64,000 nucleotides of DNA from Microcystis elabens FACHB-917 (GTDB taxonomy: Bacteria > Cyanobacteriota > Cyanobacteriia > PCC-6307 > Cyanobiaceae). This document shows, piece by piece, positions 44,356 through 59,028 of this stretch (its first letter is position 1; every line of letters begins with the position of its first letter). The notes below the pieces were generated by a model. That model searched no databases. It was not told where the DNA came from and saw nothing but the letters and a program-made list of their open reading frames with translations. Location of the stretch: the NCBI RefSeq assembly GCF_014698445.1, contig NZ_JACJSZ010000008.1:1-64000 (forward strand). The letters are read 5' to 3'. A program made the translations under genes and the position numbers.

Positions 44356-46623
44356 ATGAGCGACGACGCCAGCCCCGCCGAACCCGCCGCCCCTGACCAG
44401 GGCGGCGGCTGGCCCCTGATCGACGGCTGGGCCAGGGCCACCCTCAGCCCCCGGGGGCTGAAGCTCTGGCAGACCCTCAACCACCGCAGCGCCTGCCTCT
44501 CCTGCGCCTGGGGCACCGGCGGCCAGCACGGCGGCTTCTTTGACGAACTGGGGGAGCCACTGCAGCGCTGCCTCAAGAGCGTCGAAGCGATCATGGCCGA
44601 GCTGCAGCCGGCGGTGAGCGAGGGGGTGTTCGGCCGCCGCAGCCTGGCGGACCTCCAGCAGCTCAGCTCGATGGAGGCCGACCGCCTCGGCCGCCTCAGC
44701 CACCCCCTGCTGCTGCGGGAGGGCGGCAGCCACTACGAGCGCATCGGCTGGGACGACGTGTTCGCCATCGCCGAGGCCGCCTTCCGGCGCCCGCCGGAGC
44801 GGGTGGCCTCCTACAGCTCGGGCCGCTCCTCCAACGAAGCCGCCTACCTGCTGCAGCTGCTGCTGCGGGCCATGGGCTCCAACAACCTGGCCGACTGCTC
44901 CGACCTCTGCCACGCCCCCTCCACCGTGGGGCTCAACGCCATCTTCGGCTCAGGCACCTCGATGGTGAGCCTGGAGAGCCTTCAGCAGGCCGACTGCGTG
45001 GTGCTGGTGGGCTCCAACGCCCCGGCCAACCACCCGCGGCTGATGAACGAGCTGATCAAGCTGCGCCAGCGGGGCGGCACGGTGATCGTCATCAACCCGG
45101 TGATCGAGGTGGGGCTGCTGAAGTTCGGCTCCCCCGCCTTCCCGATCCGCTCGATGCTGGCGGGCTCGGAGATCGCCTCGCTGTTCCTGCAGCCCGTGCC
45201 GGGCAGCGACACGGCCGTGTTCCTGGGGCTGCAGAAGGCCCTGCTGGAGGCCGGCGCCGTACGGCGCGACTTTCTTGCCGCCCACGCCGAGGGCTGGGAA
45301 TCGCTGCTGGCGCAGCTGGAGGTCACCTCCTGGGAGGCGATCACCTCCAGCTGCGGTCTGAGCCGCCGGGAGCTGGAGCACGCCGCCGCCGTGATCGCCG
45401 CGGCCCGGGGCGTGGTGTTCGCCTGGGCGATGGGCATCACCCACCACGCCAACGGCATCGACAACGTGCAGGCAATCGCCAACACGGCCCTGCTCAGCGG
45501 CAACGTGGGCCGGCCCGGCGCCGGCACCATGCCGATCCGGGGCCACTCCAACGTGCAGGGCTTCGGCTCGATGGGGGTCACGGTGAAGCTGCGGGCGGAG
45601 ATGCAGCGGGCCCTGGAGCAGCTGCTGGGCCGGCCCCTGAGCCGGGTGCCCGGCTACGACACCCGCGCCCTGATCGAGGCCGCCGCTGCTCGCCGGGTCG
45701 ACAGCCTGCTGTGCCTGGGGGGCAACCTCTGGGGCGCCAACCCCGACAGCGGCGAGGCGAAGCGGGCCCTGGGGCGGATCGACACGATCCTCTATCTGGC
45801 CACCAAGCCCAACCAGGGCCATTTCCACGGCCTGGCCGCCCGCCAGACCCTGGTGCTGCCGGTGTTCAACCGCTTCGAGACCCCGCACCGCACCACCACT
45901 GAGTCGGGCAACAACTACGTGCGCCTCAACGAACCGGGCACCACCCACCTGCGCAGCGCCGACCTGATCAGCGAGGTGGCCTTCCTGGCCGAACTGGCCC
46001 GGCGGCTGATGGGCACCGATCCGATCGACTGGGGGCGGCTGCAGGATCCCGTCTACGTGCGGGAACTGATCGGCCGCACCGTGCCCGGCTACGGACCGAT
46101 CGGCCGCATCGACGCCACCCGGCAGGAGTTCAGCGTCGAGGGGCGCCTGTTCGAGCGCCCCCACTTCCCCACCCCCTCCGGCAAGGCACGGATGGCGCCC
46201 ACCCCCCTGCCCGAACTCACGCTGCCGGAGGCGGAGCACTTCGGCGGCCTGCCGCCGGGGGAGGGGGGCCTGGTGCTGGCCCTGATCACGGCCCGCAGCT
46301 ACGGCCAGCACAACACCGTCGTCTACAAGGCGGGCGACAGCTACCGGGGCATGCCCCACCGCCACACGATCCTGATGAACCGGGCCGACCTGCGCCGCGC
46401 CGGCCTGGCGGCCCACCAGCGGGTGACGGTGCAGGGGGAGGCGGGCGCCCTGGAGGGCGTCGAGATCATCCCCGGCGAGATCCGCGAGGGGGCGGCGCTG
46501 ATGTTCTACCCGGAGGTGAACATGCTGATGAAGGCCGTCATCGACCCCCGCTGCGGCACCCCGGCCTTCAAGCGGGTGCCGGTGCTGGTGCGGGGGCTGG
46601 TCGCCACCGGCCATGGCGCCTGA
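44356..46623 (+). CDS. FdhF/YdeP-type molybdopterin oxidoreductase
   Basis: This is a 755-residue member of the molybdopterin oxidoreductase superfamily, closest to YdeP/alpha-subunit-like proteins. Cysteines near the N-terminus (SACLSCAW) stand where formate dehydrogenases bind a 4Fe-4S cluster. The cofactor-binding core shows SYSSGRSSNEAAY, SDLCHAPSTVGLN, GANPDSGEA and GNNYVRLNEPGT. The C-terminal domain has RSYGQHNTVVYKAGD. The E. coli homologue is linked to acid resistance; the substrate is unknown. moaA and mobA nearby supply its cofactor. The next, decayed gene begins 21 bases downstream. Confidence 0.85.
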   Translation: MSDDASPAEPAAPDQGGGWPLIDGWARATLSPRGLKLWQTLNHRSACLSCAWGTGGQHGGFFDELGEPLQRCLKSVEAIMAELQPAVSEGVFGRRSLADLQQLSSMEADRLGRLSHPLLLREGGSHYERIGWDDVFAIAEAAFRRPPERVASYSSGRSSNEAAYLLQLLLRAMGSNNLADCSDLCHAPSTVGLNAIFGSGTSMVSLESLQQADCVVLVGSNAPANHPRLMNELIKLRQRGGTVIVINPVIEVGLLKFGSPAFPIRSMLAGSEIASLFLQPVPGSDTAVFLGLQKALLEAGAVRRDFLAAHAEGWESLLAQLEVTSWEAITSSCGLSRRELEHAAAVIAAARGVVFAWAMGITHHANGIDNVQAIANTALLSGNVGRPGAGTMPIRGHSNVQGFGSMGVTVKLRAEMQRALEQLLGRPLSRVPGYDTRALIEAAAARRVDSLLCLGGNLWGANPDSGEAKRALGRIDTILYLATKPNQGHFHGLAARQTLVLPVFNRFETPHRTTTESGNNYVRLNEPGTTHLRSADLISEVAFLAELARRLMGTDPIDWGRLQDPVYVRELIGRTVPGYGPIGRIDATRQEFSVEGRLFERPHFPTPSGKARMAPTPLPELTLPEAEHFGGLPPGEGGLVLALITARSYGQHNTVVYKAGDSYRGMPHRHTILMNRADLRRAGLAAHQRVTVQGEAGALEGVEIIPGEIREGAALMFYPEVNMLMKAVIDPRCGTPAFKRVPVLVRGLVATGHGA

Positions 46624-46644
46624 CGCCGACGAGGGGCGGATGAA

Positions 46645-49202
<2,558 letters not shown>

Positions 49203-49203
<1 letters not shown>

Positions 49204-50261
49204 CAGCCCCCCAGGTAGGCCATCTCCGCCGGCGCCGGCCGCTGCTCGGCCGCTTCCTGCCGCTCCTCGCTCCAGCGGTCGCGGCGGGCATGCCACAGCG
49301 CCTCGAGGGCATGCCGCAGCCGCTCCGGATCGGGCCGGGGCCGAAGCCAGGGCTTGAGGTCAGTGCCGCTGGCGGCGAACAGGCAGCTGTAGGCCACCCC
49401 ATCGGCGGTGATCCGCAGCCGGTTGCAGTCGCCGCAGAAGGGTGCCGTGATCGAGGCCACCACAGCCAGGTGACCACCGCCGTCCCGGTAGCGCCAGCGG
49501 CCGGCGGTGCCGTGGGGCGCCCGCCCCACCGGCTCCAGTGGCCAGGCCGCTCCGATGCGGGCCACCATCTCGGCCGCCGGCAGCACCTGCTCCGGCACCC
49601 AGCCGTTGCGGTTGCCCACGTCCATGAACTCGATCAGACGCAGCTCCAGCCCCTGCTCCCGGGCCATGGCCGCCAGGGGGAGCAGCTGGTCGGCATTGCC
49701 GGATCGGGTGATCACGGCGTTGAGCTTCAGGGCCCCGCGCTCCGGGTCGAAGCCGGCCTCCCGGGCGTAGCGGATCGCCGCCAGCACCTTCTCCAGCACG
49801 GCGGCGCCGGCGGCGGCGCCCCCCAGGCCGGCCATGCGGGCCACGCTGGCCCCGTCGGTGCCATCGAGGCTGAGGGTGATCCGGTCGAGCCCAGCGACCT
49901 TGAGCTGCAGGGCCCGTTCGGCGTTCAGCAGCACCCCGTTGGTGGTGAGGGCGATCTCCCGCAGGGCGCCGCGGGGATCGCCGGGGTCCCGCCGGCGCAG
50001 GGGCTGCAGGGCGGCGACCAGCTCCTCCAGGCGTCGATGCAGCAGGGGCTCGCCGCCGGTGAGGCGCAGGGTGTGCACCCCCAGGCCCACGGTCGCCACC
50101 ACCAGGGCCAGCCGCTCCGCCAGGGTCAGCAGCTCCGGCGGGTCCTCCAGGTCCGGGCAGCAGTAGGGGCAGGCCAGATTGCAGCGGGCCGTCAGCGACA
50201 GCCGCAGCACCCCCAGGGGCCGGCCATGCAGATCCAGGGGACGCTCCGCCATGGCAGGCAA
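49203..50261 (-). CDS. moaA: GTP 3',8-cyclase MoaA (molybdenum cofactor synthesis)
   Basis: This is a 352-residue radical-SAM enzyme that starts molybdenum cofactor synthesis from GTP. The N-terminal cluster motif is CNLACPYC (about 28-35), followed by TLRLTGGEPLL. The C-terminal cluster is in CGDCNRLRITADGVAYSC, and the protein ends in Gly-Gly as MoaA should. It follows mobA almost directly on the same strand and converges with the decayed glycosidase gene. Confidence 0.94.
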
Positions 50262-50262
50262 G

Positions 50263-50859
50263 CTAGGGCCACAGGCCGGTGACGTCGTCGGGCCGGTTGG
50301 CGTTGCGCAGACCCGCGGCCGGCAGGGGCACCGGCACCACCGCCTCCGCCGCCAGCCAGTCCTGCAGCCGCCGGCCGCCGGCCGCCGTGAAGGCCCCCAG
50401 CCGCCGGCGCAGGCCGGGGTGGGCCGGATAGACCCCCAGCAGCGGCTGCAGCCGCCGGCCGTCGTGGGCCAGGTGGATGGCGGCGGGAGCCGTGGCGGCG
50501 GCGGCCACCAGGGCCTCGAGGGCGGCGGTCTCCAGCCAGGGCATGTCCACCGGGCAGAGCAACAGGTCCTGGCCGGGATGGTGCGCCATCAGACGATCGA
50601 GGGCCAGCAGCGGCCCCTCCCGGGGCGGCGGCTCCTCCAGCACCGTGACCGGCCGGCCCAGCCCGTCCCGCCGGGACCGCGCCAGGGCGTGGTGGGCCGG
50701 GTGGTGGCTGACCAGGGTGATCGGCAGCGGCAGGGCCGCCAGCCGCCCGAGGCTGAACGACAGCCAGGTGCCCCCGGCGGGATGGGACAGCAGGGCCTTG
50801 TCCGTGCCCATGCGGCGGCTGGTGCCGCCGCTGAGCAGGCAGGCCCGCAGACCGCTCAC
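50263..50859 (-). CDS. mobA: Molybdenum cofactor guanylyltransferase MobA
   Basis: This is a 198-residue nucleotidyltransferase that attaches GMP to molybdopterin. The signature LLSGGTSRRMGTDKALL is at residues 8-24, with LLLCPVDMPWL as the metal-binding Asp region and RNANRPDD near the C-terminus. The start overlaps the upstream gene's stop (ATGA), and moaA follows within a few bases, so the three genes form one operon. Confidence 0.92.
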   Translation of the reverse strand: MSGLRACLLSGGTSRRMGTDKALLSHPAGGTWLSFSLGRLAALPLPITLVSHHPAHHALARSRRDGLGRPVTVLEEPPPREGPLLALDRLMAHHPGQDLLLCPVDMPWLETAALEALVAAAATAPAAIHLAHDGRRLQPLLGVYPAHPGLRRRLGAFTAAGGRRLQDWLAAEAVVPVPLPAAGLRNANRPDDVTGLWP

Positions 50860-51344
50860 GGCGCCGCGGGTCCGGAAGCGCCGGGGGCCAGCAGGCCGAA
50901 TTCCGCCAGGGCCCGCGGCAGGTTGCGGTGCTCATGGCCCGGATGGCTGAGCTTCACCAGGGCAAAGCGCTGCAGCTCATCGAGCTCCTCCCAGGCGTGG
51001 GGGGGCAGGGTCAGCCGCAGCTGGCGGCAGGAGGCGAGCAGCACCTCCGGGGGGCCGTCATCACGCTGCCAGGGGGCGCCGCAGGCGGGCTCCAGCCGAC
51101 CGGCGACACCGGCGGCCATGGCAGCCGTGCGCTGGGCGAGCCAGTGGTCCAGCGCCGCCAGGGACGCGTGATCGTCAGGCCACTCCAGCAGCCGCTGCCG
51201 TTCCTCCGCGTCGAGATCGCCCCAATGCACCAGCTTCAGCTTGATCCCCACCAGATCGAGCTTGCGCCGCACCGCCATCGGGATGCAGCGCAGGTCGCCG
51301 ACGAAGTCGGCCTCGAAGCCGAAGCAGTGGTCGTGGCGGCCCAT
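50856..51344 (-). CDS. Nitrate reductase associated protein (Nitr_red_assoc)
   Basis: This is a 162-residue protein. CFGFEADFVGDLRCIPMAVR at the start, then LVGIKLKLVHW and HAWEELDELQRFALVKLSHPG, match the small Nitr_red_assoc family, which in cyanobacteria occurs near nitrate assimilation genes. A role in nitrate reductase maturation or cofactor delivery is inferred. It heads the mobA-moaA operon, fitting a link to molybdoenzymes; narB is not in this window. Confidence 0.82.
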   Translation of the reverse strand: MGRHDHCFGFEADFVGDLRCIPMAVRRKLDLVGIKLKLVHWGDLDAEERQRLLEWPDDHASLAALDHWLAQRTAAMAAGVAGRLEPACGAPWQRDDGPPEVLLASCRQLRLTLPPHAWEELDELQRFALVKLSHPGHEHRNLPRALAEFGLLAPGASGPAAP

Positions 51345-51495
51345 CGGCCCGTCCCTGGGCAGCCTTCACCCTAGGCATCACCAGCGCCGGAACTGGCCCA
51401 GGCCCGGCGGCCTTTCGTAGCCGATCTCACCGTGGAACCCCGCCAGGATTAGGTTCACTGAACAGACCACAGAGGCTTCTGACGAAGTCGCTCCC

Positions 51496-52053
51496 ATGAC
51501 CGCCACCGTCCCGTCGCGAGACGAGCTGCAGGAACACCGGCCCTCGGGGGCCAGCCCGGGTCCCCGGCCGGCACCGATGTTCGAGCTGATCCCCTACGAG
51601 AAGTTCCGCGACACCCCGTCGGTACGCTTCTTCGACATCACCGTGCCCCGTTCCAACAAGCGGGATCTGGTGGTCCACTCCGGTCCAGCGGTGAGCCCAC
51701 CGGACTGCCCCGAGACCGGAAGCTGGCAATTCTATCTCCACCCCCACCAGGAGGACAACCTGCTCGCCATGCACGGCGGCCGCACCTTCTTCCTCGTCAA
51801 TCTGGGCTGGAACTACCAGTACCACATCGTTCGCCTCGACTGCGGCGGCGACATCCTGCGCATTCCTCCCGGCACGTTCCACCGCTCCGTCTCCGATCCC
51901 GACGGCTCCCTGGTGCTCAACCAGGCCGTACGCGAGGAGGGCGCCAGCGTGGTGCGCGAGTTCCGGGTCTACAACAGCCACCGCATCCCCCGGCTGTTCG
52001 CCGTCACGTCCAAGACCGCCCCCCTGCCCAAGCTGCACGGGGTGAGCTGGTAG
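51496..52053 (+). CDS. Cupin-like protein of unknown function
   Basis: This is a 185-residue protein with a double-stranded beta-helix pattern: FYLHPHQEDNLLAMHGGRT (about 75-93), FFLVNLGWNYQYHIV, then LRIPPGTFHRSVSDPDG, in which His residues could bind metal as in cupins. It resembles RmlC-like/cupin proteins annotated as hypothetical in cyanobacteria; the substrate is unknown. The 151-bp gap upstream separates it from the divergent nitrate-reductase-associated gene. It converges with the GGDEF/EAL remnant. Confidence 0.6.
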   Translation: MTATVPSRDELQEHRPSGASPGPRPAPMFELIPYEKFRDTPSVRFFDITVPRSNKRDLVVHSGPAVSPPDCPETGSWQFYLHPHQEDNLLAMHGGRTFFLVNLGWNYQYHIVRLDCGGDILRIPPGTFHRSVSDPDGSLVLNQAVREEGASVVREFRVYNSHRIPRLFAVTSKTAPLPKLHGVSW

Positions 52054-52073
52054 CGGCAGGCCTTCAGGAGGCC

Positions 52074-53238
52074 TCAGGCCACCGCCGCGCCGCCCAGCAG
52101 GGCGCCGAACGCTTCGGCGTGCATCGGCCGGCCGAGCAGGTGACCCTGGAACTGATCGCAGCCCGGGCTCCGCAGCATCCGCAGCTGCTTGGCGGTTACC
52201 ACCCCCTCCGCCAGGGTCATCAGCCCCAGTTCCTTTGCCATGACGATGGTGGCCTTGACGATGGGCAGGCTGAAGCCGCTTTCGGCGAGCTGCCGCAGCT
52301 GCTCTCCTGCCCGTTCGGGATCGTTCAGCAACGCCGTTTCGGTGATCTCCAGCTCGAGGTTCTCCGGCGCCAGGTCGTAGGCGCTCGGCCCCCAGCTGGA
52401 GCGGCGAGATGTTGATCGCCCGTCCCAGGCAGTTGATGATCGCTTGGAAAGTGTCGAGGTCGAGGTTGATCAGGGCGATGCCGCGCTCGGAGCCGGCCGA
52501 CCGCAGCAGGCGGGCCAGCTGACGGACGGCGGCGGCCTTGTTGGGCAGCCGGGTGAGGGGATCGACGAAGGCGATGCGCTCCAGTTGCTGCTGGATCTCG
52601 TGCTGCTCGCTGATGTCCTGGACGGTGCCGACGGTGATGAGCTGCGCACCGTCATCATCCAGGGTGGTGCGCCCCCGCTCCAGCACCACCTTCAGCAGGC
52701 CATCGCCAAGGAGCAGGCGATGTTCGATCCGGTAGGGCCGGCCTGTGCGGAACGACTCCTGGAAGGTGGCATCGACCAGGGCGCGGTCCTGGGGATGCAC
52801 CGTCTGGAGAAAGTGGGCGTAGGAGGGGGCCGTCAGCTCCGGGGCGGTGTTGAAGATGCTGTAGGTCTCGTTCGACCAGAGCAGCTCCCCCGTGCGGTGG
52901 TTCAGCTCCCAGCTGCCCACATGGGTGAGCCGCTCGGCCTCCTGGAGAAGGGACCCCAGCCGGCCGCAGAGGTTGGCCATCAGGTCGTCGGCCAGCTCCA
53001 CGTCCGCCTGAATCGCCGCCGGATTGAGGGTGAGGAAGTGCTCGCGGGCGTAGCCGAGCCGCTCATGGGCCGATCGATTGCAGTCGATGAAATGACCACT
53101 GGCCAGATCAAGGACCACAAGATCATCGCTGCCCAGGTCGGCAGCGAAACGCAGTGCATCGGCGACCCTGTCGACGCAAGCAATCAGCCCCTGTTCCGCC
53201 GGGGTGCTGAACCAGAAGGATTGCACTGAAGGTTCCAT
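52074..53238 (-). pseudogene. PAS-GGDEF-EAL protein with large internal losses
   Basis: From ATG 53238 one frame gives two PAS-like sensor segments (FAADLGSDDLVVLDLASGHF and LTHVGSWELNHRTGELLWSN), then a GGDEF start (FVDPLTRLPNKAAAVRQLAR, IALINLDLDTFQAII). At about 52410 the frame breaks. The C-terminal frame reads ENLELEITETALLNDPERAG, then jumps from LAESG directly to a late EAL part (MAKELGLMTLAEGVV, GCDQFQGHLLGRPM). Missing are most of GGDEF, including its signature, the start of EAL, and the DDFGTGYSS-to-FPVD stretch of EAL. It cannot make or cleave cyclic di-GMP. The deletions look real rather than simple sequencing errors. Confidence 0.82.
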
Positions 53239-53473
53239 TCACGAGGGATCTTAGGCAGTGTTTTCATTGCTGACCAGGATGGGGAAGAACCCCTCCTGCC
53301 TGGCTGAAGCGCGGCGGGAAAACGGCCTTGAACCTGAAGATTTCACTGGAGAGCCGGGAAGCCCGGGGCCTAAAAAGTGAGGAGAAGAGAAGAATTCAAC
53401 CTCCCCTGATCCTTCGTGGGCACTTGATTGTCGCTGCTTGGTCGTCCCGTGGTCGTCCCCTGGCGTCAGCGGC

Positions 53474-55567
53474 TCAGTCGATCCTGAGGTCGATGGTGAG
53501 ATCCATCGGGCGCTGGCGTCCCCGCCAGGGGAGGGCACCGGGCAGCGGCGCCGCCAGGGGTCCGTCGACAGCCTCGAAGCGATGGCCGTCTGGGTGCAGG
53601 CGGAAGCCCCACTCGCCGTCGGGGGTGCGCAGCAGGAGCTCCAGCGGCAGGTGGGGTTCGATCGCCGGATGCAGGCATGGGTAGAGCCGCTGGAAGCGGA
53701 AGCGGACCGCCAGCGGCGGTCCGGTCCCGTCGGCGCCGGTCTCCAGCGGCAGGGGCCGGCCGTTGAGGAAAAGCCCGCAGCCACGGCGGAAGGATTCGTT
53801 GGCCATCACCTCGAAGCGGCGCAGGGAACCGTCGATGAACCGGCTGGTGAACCCTCCCTGCACCGGCGTGTCGCAGATCAGGGGCCAGGGCTCAGGGGCG
53901 GGCCGCAGCTCCAGGGCCGGTGCCGTACCGGTGGGGACGGCCTCCCCGTGCCAGTGCAGCAGGGGCGGGAAACGCCACTCCCAGATGGCCCGGAACGGCG
54001 CCGGATCCAGGGCCAGACCATCGGCCGCCAGGTCGGCCAGAATCGCCCCCAGGTCGGCCCACAGCTGGCTGGGCAGCAGCTGGCGGTCGTGCAGGGCCGG
54101 ACCCCAGTCGTGCAGCCATTCGGGCCGGTGGCGGGGCTCGAGCAGGTGCGCCGCCAGGGCGCTCCACAGCAGGGCGATGGTGCTGCTCCACTCCATGCGG
54201 GGCAGGCTCTCCAGCGCCCGGAACTCCACCAGGCCGAGACATCCGGCCGGGGCGCCGGGGTTCCAGAACTTGTCGAAGCTGATCTCGCTGCGGTGGTTGT
54301 TGCCGCTGCGGTCGGCGTGGAGATGGCGCAGCGTCTCGCCGATCAGGCCCCGGCAGTCGCCGAACGGTTCGTCGGAGGGGCGTCCGTCCGCCTGCTCGAT
54401 GGCCCTGTAGGCCAGCTCCAGGTCGAAGCATTCGCCGATCGCCTCATCCGGCCGCGGCGACTGGGAGGCCGGCCCCACCCCCGAACCGCAGAACAGGTAG
54501 GCCAGGGCCGGATGGCGCTGCCAGTAGCGCAGGATCCCGGTCAGCCAGGCCGGCCGGGAGAAGAAGGGATGGTGGTCCAGGTCTGGGCCGCCCCAGAGCA
54601 GGTGGTTGCCGCCGCCGGTTCCCTCCTGGCGGCCATCACCGAGGTCCTTCCAGCTGCGCAGCCCCACCCGCTCGCCGGCCTCCTCCAGCCGCTGCAGCCA
54701 GTCGCGGTAGTCCGTCCAGCCGTGGCAGACGGGCAGGTTGATCTCCAGCACGCCGGGGTCGGCCGTCAGGCCGAGCACCTGCCAGCGCTCACCGGCATCG
54801 AGCGGCAGCACGCCGCTCAGCCGGGGTGCCGCCAGCGCGCCGAGGCCGTCCGCCACCGCCTGCAGCAGCAGCCGCAGGGGTTCCCGCGCCAGGGGGGGCA
54901 GGAACAGCTCCCAGCCGTCAGGGTCCACTTCCAGGGTGAGCATCTGGCGGGGCACGTCCTCAGGCAGGTGCTCCAGGGGCAGGCGCAGGCCGGCGGGGCC
55001 GGGGGCGCCGGTGAGCTCCCGCAGGCCCTCCTCCAGGGGCCAGGGCGCCACCGCCCAGGCCACAGCGGCCTCCGGATCGTCCGCTGCGGACGGCGCCACG
55101 CTCAGGGGGGCGGCCCAGACCCGCCGTTCGGGTTCGTAGGGGTCCCGCAGATCCACGGGCTGGAGTGCGATGCCCAGTCGGGCCCCCAGCTGCTCCAGCC
55201 AGGCCGGGGCGGCGTCGACCGTCAGCGGGGGACCCTCCAGGCCGGGCTGGCAGAGCCCTGGCCAGCGCACGGGGGCCGTGCCGTCGGCGCCGAGGAACAG
55301 GCGCAAGGCCCAGCGGGGATTGACCTCGCCGTCGTAGCGCTTGCCGGGGCAGTACAGAAGGGTGCTGCCGGGCCAGAGCCGCTGCTGCAGATCCCGGGCC
55401 AGGGCCCGGGCGATGGGGAGCTTGGTGGGACCGTCGGCGGTCACGCTCCACTCGGGCCCCTCCGGCTCCAGCGGCACCAGGGTGGGCTCGCCGCCGAGGG
55501 TGAGCTGGATGCCGGCGGCCCTGAGGCGGGATTCGGCCGCCTCGGCCACCCTGTCCATCCAGCTCAT
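53474..55567 (-). CDS. DUF2126 protein (transglutaminase-associated)
   Basis: This is a 697-residue protein composed of the DUF2126 domain, without the transglutaminase domain it is often fused to. Recognisable parts are LTLGGEPTLVPLEPEGPEW near the N-terminus, LLYCPGKRYDGEVNPRWAL, NHLLWGGPDLDHHPFF, and NPGAPAGCLGLVEFRALE. In many bacteria DUF2126, transglutaminase, alpha-E and circularly permuted ATP-grasp genes cluster and are predicted to form or trim peptide-like bonds. All four occur here, with the transglutaminase as a separate gene and glgP in between. Confidence 0.85.
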   Translation of the reverse strand: MSWMDRVAEAAESRLRAAGIQLTLGGEPTLVPLEPEGPEWSVTADGPTKLPIARALARDLQQRLWPGSTLLYCPGKRYDGEVNPRWALRLFLGADGTAPVRWPGLCQPGLEGPPLTVDAAPAWLEQLGARLGIALQPVDLRDPYEPERRVWAAPLSVAPSAADDPEAAVAWAVAPWPLEEGLRELTGAPGPAGLRLPLEHLPEDVPRQMLTLEVDPDGWELFLPPLAREPLRLLLQAVADGLGALAAPRLSGVLPLDAGERWQVLGLTADPGVLEINLPVCHGWTDYRDWLQRLEEAGERVGLRSWKDLGDGRQEGTGGGNHLLWGGPDLDHHPFFSRPAWLTGILRYWQRHPALAYLFCGSGVGPASQSPRPDEAIGECFDLELAYRAIEQADGRPSDEPFGDCRGLIGETLRHLHADRSGNNHRSEISFDKFWNPGAPAGCLGLVEFRALESLPRMEWSSTIALLWSALAAHLLEPRHRPEWLHDWGPALHDRQLLPSQLWADLGAILADLAADGLALDPAPFRAIWEWRFPPLLHWHGEAVPTGTAPALELRPAPEPWPLICDTPVQGGFTSRFIDGSLRRFEVMANESFRRGCGLFLNGRPLPLETGADGTGPPLAVRFRFQRLYPCLHPAIEPHLPLELLLRTPDGEWGFRLHPDGHRFEAVDGPLAAPLPGALPWRGRQRPMDLTIDLRID

Positions 55568-55597
55568 GCGGACCAGCTCATGCGGTTTGCGGGAGGC

Positions 55598-58024
<2,427 letters not shown>

Positions 58025-58128
58025 GGGGACCGTCGGCAGTCGGCGTTCTGGACCAGTCCTGGCCTGGGGAGTATGACTGCCGCTGATGCATCGGCTACCA
58101 GCTTGCGCAACTTAACAGTGGCTTCGCT

Positions 58129-59028
58129 TCAGCCGTGCAGCAGCTCATGCCTGACGGAGCCCATGGGTGTGGGTTCCAGCAGCTCCGCCTCGATGGCCCA
58201 TTCCAGCTTGCTCTCCACCCCCGCCGGGCCCGAGAAGCTGCCGTTCACCGCCGCGGTGAGAGTGGGCTTGGAGGAGGTGGCCAGGGTGATGTAGCGGTCG
58301 TCAATGCTGCCCATGCCACTGGGGTCGAACCCCCGCCAGCCGGCTCCGGGCAGATAGACCTCCGCCCAGGCGTGCAGGTCGTACTGCTGAGGCTGCGGCT
58401 CCACCAGGTGGTAACCGCTCACGAACCGGGACGGCAGGCCGACGCAGCGGCAGGACTCGACCATCAGCATCGCCAGGTCGCGGCAGGAGCCCACCCGCTC
58501 CTTGAGGGTGCGCCCCGCTGGCCAGGCCGGTCCCACATGCCGCTGGGTGTACTTGACCCGGTCCTTGATGATCTCCACCAGCTGCTCGAGGAACATCAGC
58601 CCCCGCTGGTCGCTGCCCATCAGCGCCTCCTGGGCCAGATCCACCGCGGCCGGGTCGTGCTGGCCGTTGGGCAGCCAGCCCTCCAGGGAGCCCAGCAGAT
58701 CGCCGTTGAGGTGGCCCACCGGATAGGGGAGCAGCGGCTCCTGGTCCTCCAGGCAGCTGACCAGGGCCGGGGGCTGCTGGGTCTCCACATCGCTGATCGC
58801 CTGGACCCGGAAATGCCCGGTGCTGCCGGTGAACCGGGCTCGCAGGATCTCGTCGCCGCTGGCGGCCAGCAATGGATAGAACCGCGACGGCTCCGGCGTG
58901 ACCGCCAGGTGGAACTGCAGCAGGCGCTGGAAGCCGTGACCCCGGGGCTTGAGGCAGAAACGGTGCGGACCCAGGAAGACCGGCGCGCTGTAGTGGTAGT
59001 CGAAGGTGTGGGTTATGCGGGCTCGCAT
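58129..59028 (-). CDS. Transglutaminase-like cysteine protease family protein
   Basis: This is a 299-residue protein: an N-terminal beta domain beginning RITHTFDYHYSAPVFLGPH, then a transglutaminase core with a triad visible as VGSCRDLAMLM (Cys about 182), YDLHAWAEVYL (His about 219) and WRGFDPS (Asp about 236). Such proteins probably cut or join peptide or amide bonds. The start overlaps the alpha-E gene by 16 bases. Confidence 0.92.
   Translation of the reverse strand: MRARITHTFDYHYSAPVFLGPHRFCLKPRGHGFQRLLQFHLAVTPEPSRFYPLLAASGDEILRARFTGSTGHFRVQAISDVETQQPPALVSCLEDQEPLLPYPVGHLNGDLLGSLEGWLPNGQHDPAAVDLAQEALMGSDQRGLMFLEQLVEIIKDRVKYTQRHVGPAWPAGRTLKERVGSCRDLAMLMVESCRCVGLPSRFVSGYHLVEPQPQQYDLHAWAEVYLPGAGWRGFDPSGMGSIDDRYITLATSSKPTLTAAVNGSFSGPAGVESKLEWAIEAELLEPTPMGSVRHELLHG

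Noticed and set aside
53239-53473. Regulatory RNA between DUF2126 and the GGDEF remnant
   Set aside because: Only a short CCGGG/CCCGG stem and a small direct repeat are visible, not enough to call a structured RNA.
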